DNA from: Prostheceraeus crozeri
Taxonomy: Eukaryota > Platyhelminthes > Polycladida > Euryleptidae
Direction of reading: 5' to 3'
Length of the DNA: 64,000 bases
Assembly: GCA_907163375.1 (NCBI GenBank)
Contig: CAJQUW010000503.1
Location: 248,001-312,000, forward strand
The notes beneath the pieces were generated by a model. That model did no database searches. It worked only from the letters and a program-made list of their open reading frames with translations, and was not told where the DNA came from. Shown here one piece after another: positions 62,371 to 64,000 of this stretch. Both the position numbers and the translations under genes were made by a program. Each line of letters begins with the position of its first letter. Position 1 is the first letter of the stretch.

Positions 62371-63603
62371 ATGGATTATCTCTTAAAAGTACATAGAACC
62401 TCAAATTGTCACCACAGCGGAGGCGACATACAAAAAGCATTAGAAAACTTTCCTGGTTTTATTTGGAGTAAATATTCGAAGGAGAAACATTTACCTGGGC
62501 ATAATTTTACTGGCCCCGGCACAAGATTAGATTTAAGATTAAACGATGATAACACACCTAGAGAAAATAGTAAACCAATAAATAGAGTAGACGCCGCCGC
62601 TTATAAACATGATTTAGCTTATCGAAATCATGACCTAAGTTTTCGACATGAAGCAGATAAGAAAATGATTCAAGAATTAGATAGTATTCAGAATCCTTCC
62701 TCTAGAGAAAGAATTGAAAGAATGTTTGTTAAGAAAGCTTTACAAGCTAAAATATTATTCGGACAGGGTTTAAATGAAACGACAGCAAAGCTGTCTGAGA
62801 GCAACGCTCGAACCTACGCGTCCGAAATTCACAAGGAATACAGAAAGCCGAAATATCTATTGAAGGTAAAAGTATTTAATAAAGATGATATTTGGAGTGC
62901 AGATCTAATTAATATGCCTAATGAAAGAGGGTTTAAGTACGCATTGACCGTTATAGATTTATATACACGATATGCTTGGGCAAAGCCTTTAAAAAACAAA
63001 AGTGGTCTGTCAGTTAAATATGCGCTTGAAGAAATCTTTAAAGAAAGTTTTAGAAAGCCAAAAAAGCTATTCGTTGATAAGGGGTCGGAATTTTATAACC
63101 GAAACGTTCAGCCACTATTTGAAACTGTTTATTCAACTGAAAATGCAGGGAAGGCTGTAGTAATAGAGCGTTTCAATAGATCATTGAAAAATAAAATTTT
63201 TAAGAAATTTACTGAGCAAAGAAATCAGAAATGGTTGAAGATATTGCCAGGAATTGTAGAACAGTACAATAATAAAGTTCATTCAGGTATTGAAGAAACC
63301 CCAAAGAATGCGTCTGACGATCCTGATTTGATACGAAAGAAAATATTCGAAAATAATTATTCGAATGAGAGTAATCCGAATTTACAGAACCGTAAGCCGA
63401 AATTTAAAATTGGGGATAGAGTGCGAATATTCAAGTATAAGAATAAATTTGAAAAAGGTTTTGTTGGATACTGGACTAAGGAGATATTTGAAGTTTGTAA
63501 AATAAACCAAACTTATCCGATTACTTATGAAATTAAAGATTTAGATAATGAGGATATCAGAGGCCGATTTTATGGAAACGACTTACAGAAAACAGAGCTT
63601 TAA
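62371..63603 (+). CDS. Phospholipase A2-integrase fusion, element 2 (start codon altered)
   Basis: Collinear with 38383-39729. The frame extends up to 62338, but the position of the element 1 ATG is not an ATG here; the first ATG is at 62371. Counting from 62338: PLA2 calcium loop GPG (59-61), HD pair (91-92), AD (106-107); cleavage-like LFGQ|G (140-144); palindrome-encoded linker (62781-62822); integrase D189, D247, E277 and C-terminal SH3-like 'FKIGDRVRIFK'. The spacing from second D to E is 29 residues, shorter than the usual 33-35. Long tracts of the integrase part are nearly identical to element 1 in DNA. Confidence 0.85.
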   Translation: MDYLLKVHRTSNCHHSGGDIQKALENFPGFIWSKYSKEKHLPGHNFTGPGTRLDLRLNDDNTPRENSKPINRVDAAAYKHDLAYRNHDLSFRHEADKKMIQELDSIQNPSSRERIERMFVKKALQAKILFGQGLNETTAKLSESNARTYASEIHKEYRKPKYLLKVKVFNKDDIWSADLINMPNERGFKYALTVIDLYTRYAWAKPLKNKSGLSVKYALEEIFKESFRKPKKLFVDKGSEFYNRNVQPLFETVYSTENAGKAVVIERFNRSLKNKIFKKFTEQRNQKWLKILPGIVEQYNNKVHSGIEETPKNASDDPDLIRKKIFENNYSNESNPNLQNRKPKFKIGDRVRIFKYKNKFEKGFVGYWTKEIFEVCKINQTYPITYEIKDLDNEDIRGRFYGNDLQKTEL

Positions 63604-63614
63604 CTTCGCTTGAG

Positions 63615-64000
63615 TTATAGATTGTTTAACTCTAACATTATATCTAGAAATGGTACTCCTTTTTGTAATTTGTACAAAACGAATAAACATAATTGTCCAC
63701 AATAGGTAGTGCCTAGTGTTTGAATTTGAAACGTATTGTATGTTCCCGTTCCAAGTAATTCTTTTACTTCATTTGTAGGGGGCAAACCGTATGAATCAAA
63801 ATAATAGTTCTGCTGATGATTTTTAACGCCTGCTGACCAATGTACCCCTTTTTGGACTGAAGTGTGAAGATTTGTTATGAAATTTACAGTTGGCTTATTT
63901 TTGATCAATTGTAATTCGTCTCTCATTAGGACATGAAAATTCTTTATTCCTAATCGATCAGCGATCTTATTTAAATCGAAATTTGACGTGGCTTGTTTGC
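63615..64000 (-). CDS. Adenain-like cysteine protease, 5' end beyond the window, element 2
   Basis: The frame is open to the window edge, so the start lies outside. Catalytic features: GVHWSAG (His), YFDSYGLPP (acidic residue) and TTYCGQLCLFV (Gln and Cys). It lacks the small insert seen in element 1 before FDSYG. Tail to tail with the integrase gene, as in element 1. Expected to cleave virion precursors, including perhaps the PLA2-integrase fusion. Confidence 0.85.
   Translation of the reverse strand, partial: KQATSNFDLNKIADRLGIKNFHVLMRDELQLIKNKPTVNFITNLHTSVQKGVHWSAGVKNHQQNYYFDSYGLPPTNEVKELLGTGTYNTFQIQTLGTTYCGQLCLFVLYKLQKGVPFLDIMLELNNL

Larger units (their letters stand above)
49349..64000. 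mobile_element. Polinton/Maverick element 2, right end beyond the window
   Basis: The same left and right gene blocks as Polinton 1, with homologous proteins in the same order and orientation. The left end is probably AGTAGTATAGGGTACGAG at 49349, which resembles the AGTA...GGG start of Polinton 1. AGTTCCCCAT at 49303 is an alternative. The end cannot be proved without the right terminus. The first 300 bp hold a hairpin (gagatccgg/ccggatctc) and a tandem array. The internal ATPase, polymerase and fibre genes are damaged; the capsid genes and others are open. Confidence 0.85.

Overview
The window is genomic DNA of an animal, most likely a marine invertebrate. The signs are spliced genes, Penelope-like and LINE retrotransposon relics, mariner- and hAT-like miniature transposons, long AT-rich stretches without genes, and two Polinton/Maverick (adintovirus-like) elements. 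I cannot name the species. There are no rRNA, tRNA or bacterial operon features and no intact ordinary host gene. Almost everything recognisable is mobile.

Layout. 1-5252: gene-poor flank. 5493-21839: a giant foldback-like element with two roughly 5-kb inverted arms (5493-10504 and 16428-21839, nearly identical in their inner parts) around a 5.9-kb unique centre. The centre carries a small TATA-driven gene (10721-10957), a two-exon zinc-finger/coiled-coil gene (13565-14944) and two small ORFs on the minus strand. No known transposase is visible. The element is flanked by a 210-bp direct repeat (5253-5462 and 21840-22049). 22050-24168: AT-rich DNA and a decayed LINE ORF1-like gene.

24169-41704: Polinton 1, complete from end to end. 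It has 352-bp terminal inverted repeats starting AGTAATGGGC and a 6-bp target duplication (gacaca at 24163-24168 and 41705-41710). 41705-49300: a graveyard of a Penelope-like element with GIY-YIG domain, a mariner-type MITE, a hAT-like MITE and another reverse transcriptase scrap. About 49349 to the window end: Polinton 2, whose right end lies outside the window.

Both Polintons share the same plus-strand virion genes in the same order: a membrane protein, a conserved 270-280-aa protein, penton-like minor capsid protein, packaging ATPase, then a trimeric fibre-like coiled coil, a pVI-like small protein, the double-jelly-roll major capsid protein, a pX-like small protein, a phospholipase A2-integrase fusion, and an adenain-like protease on the minus strand. 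These would build, mature and integrate a virus-like particle. Between packaging ATPase and fibre the minus-strand replication block is entirely different. Element 1 has a family B DNA polymerase with an HNH/endonuclease VII-like insert and a 454-aa unknown. Element 2 has a different family B polymerase, a second, membrane-anchored ATPase and a zinc-finger protein with a minisatellite. So the morphogenesis genes have stayed together while the replication block was exchanged.

Both Polintons are damaged. Element 1 has frameshifts in the conserved protein, ATPase, polymerase, fibre and pX-like genes, and a LINE inserted in its polymerase. Element 2 has a frameshifted ATPase, a stop in its polymerase and a frameshifted fibre. 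Short GC-rich palindromes sit between genes and also in frame inside genes of both elements, and one is flanked by a 17-bp target duplication, as if they are themselves mobile.
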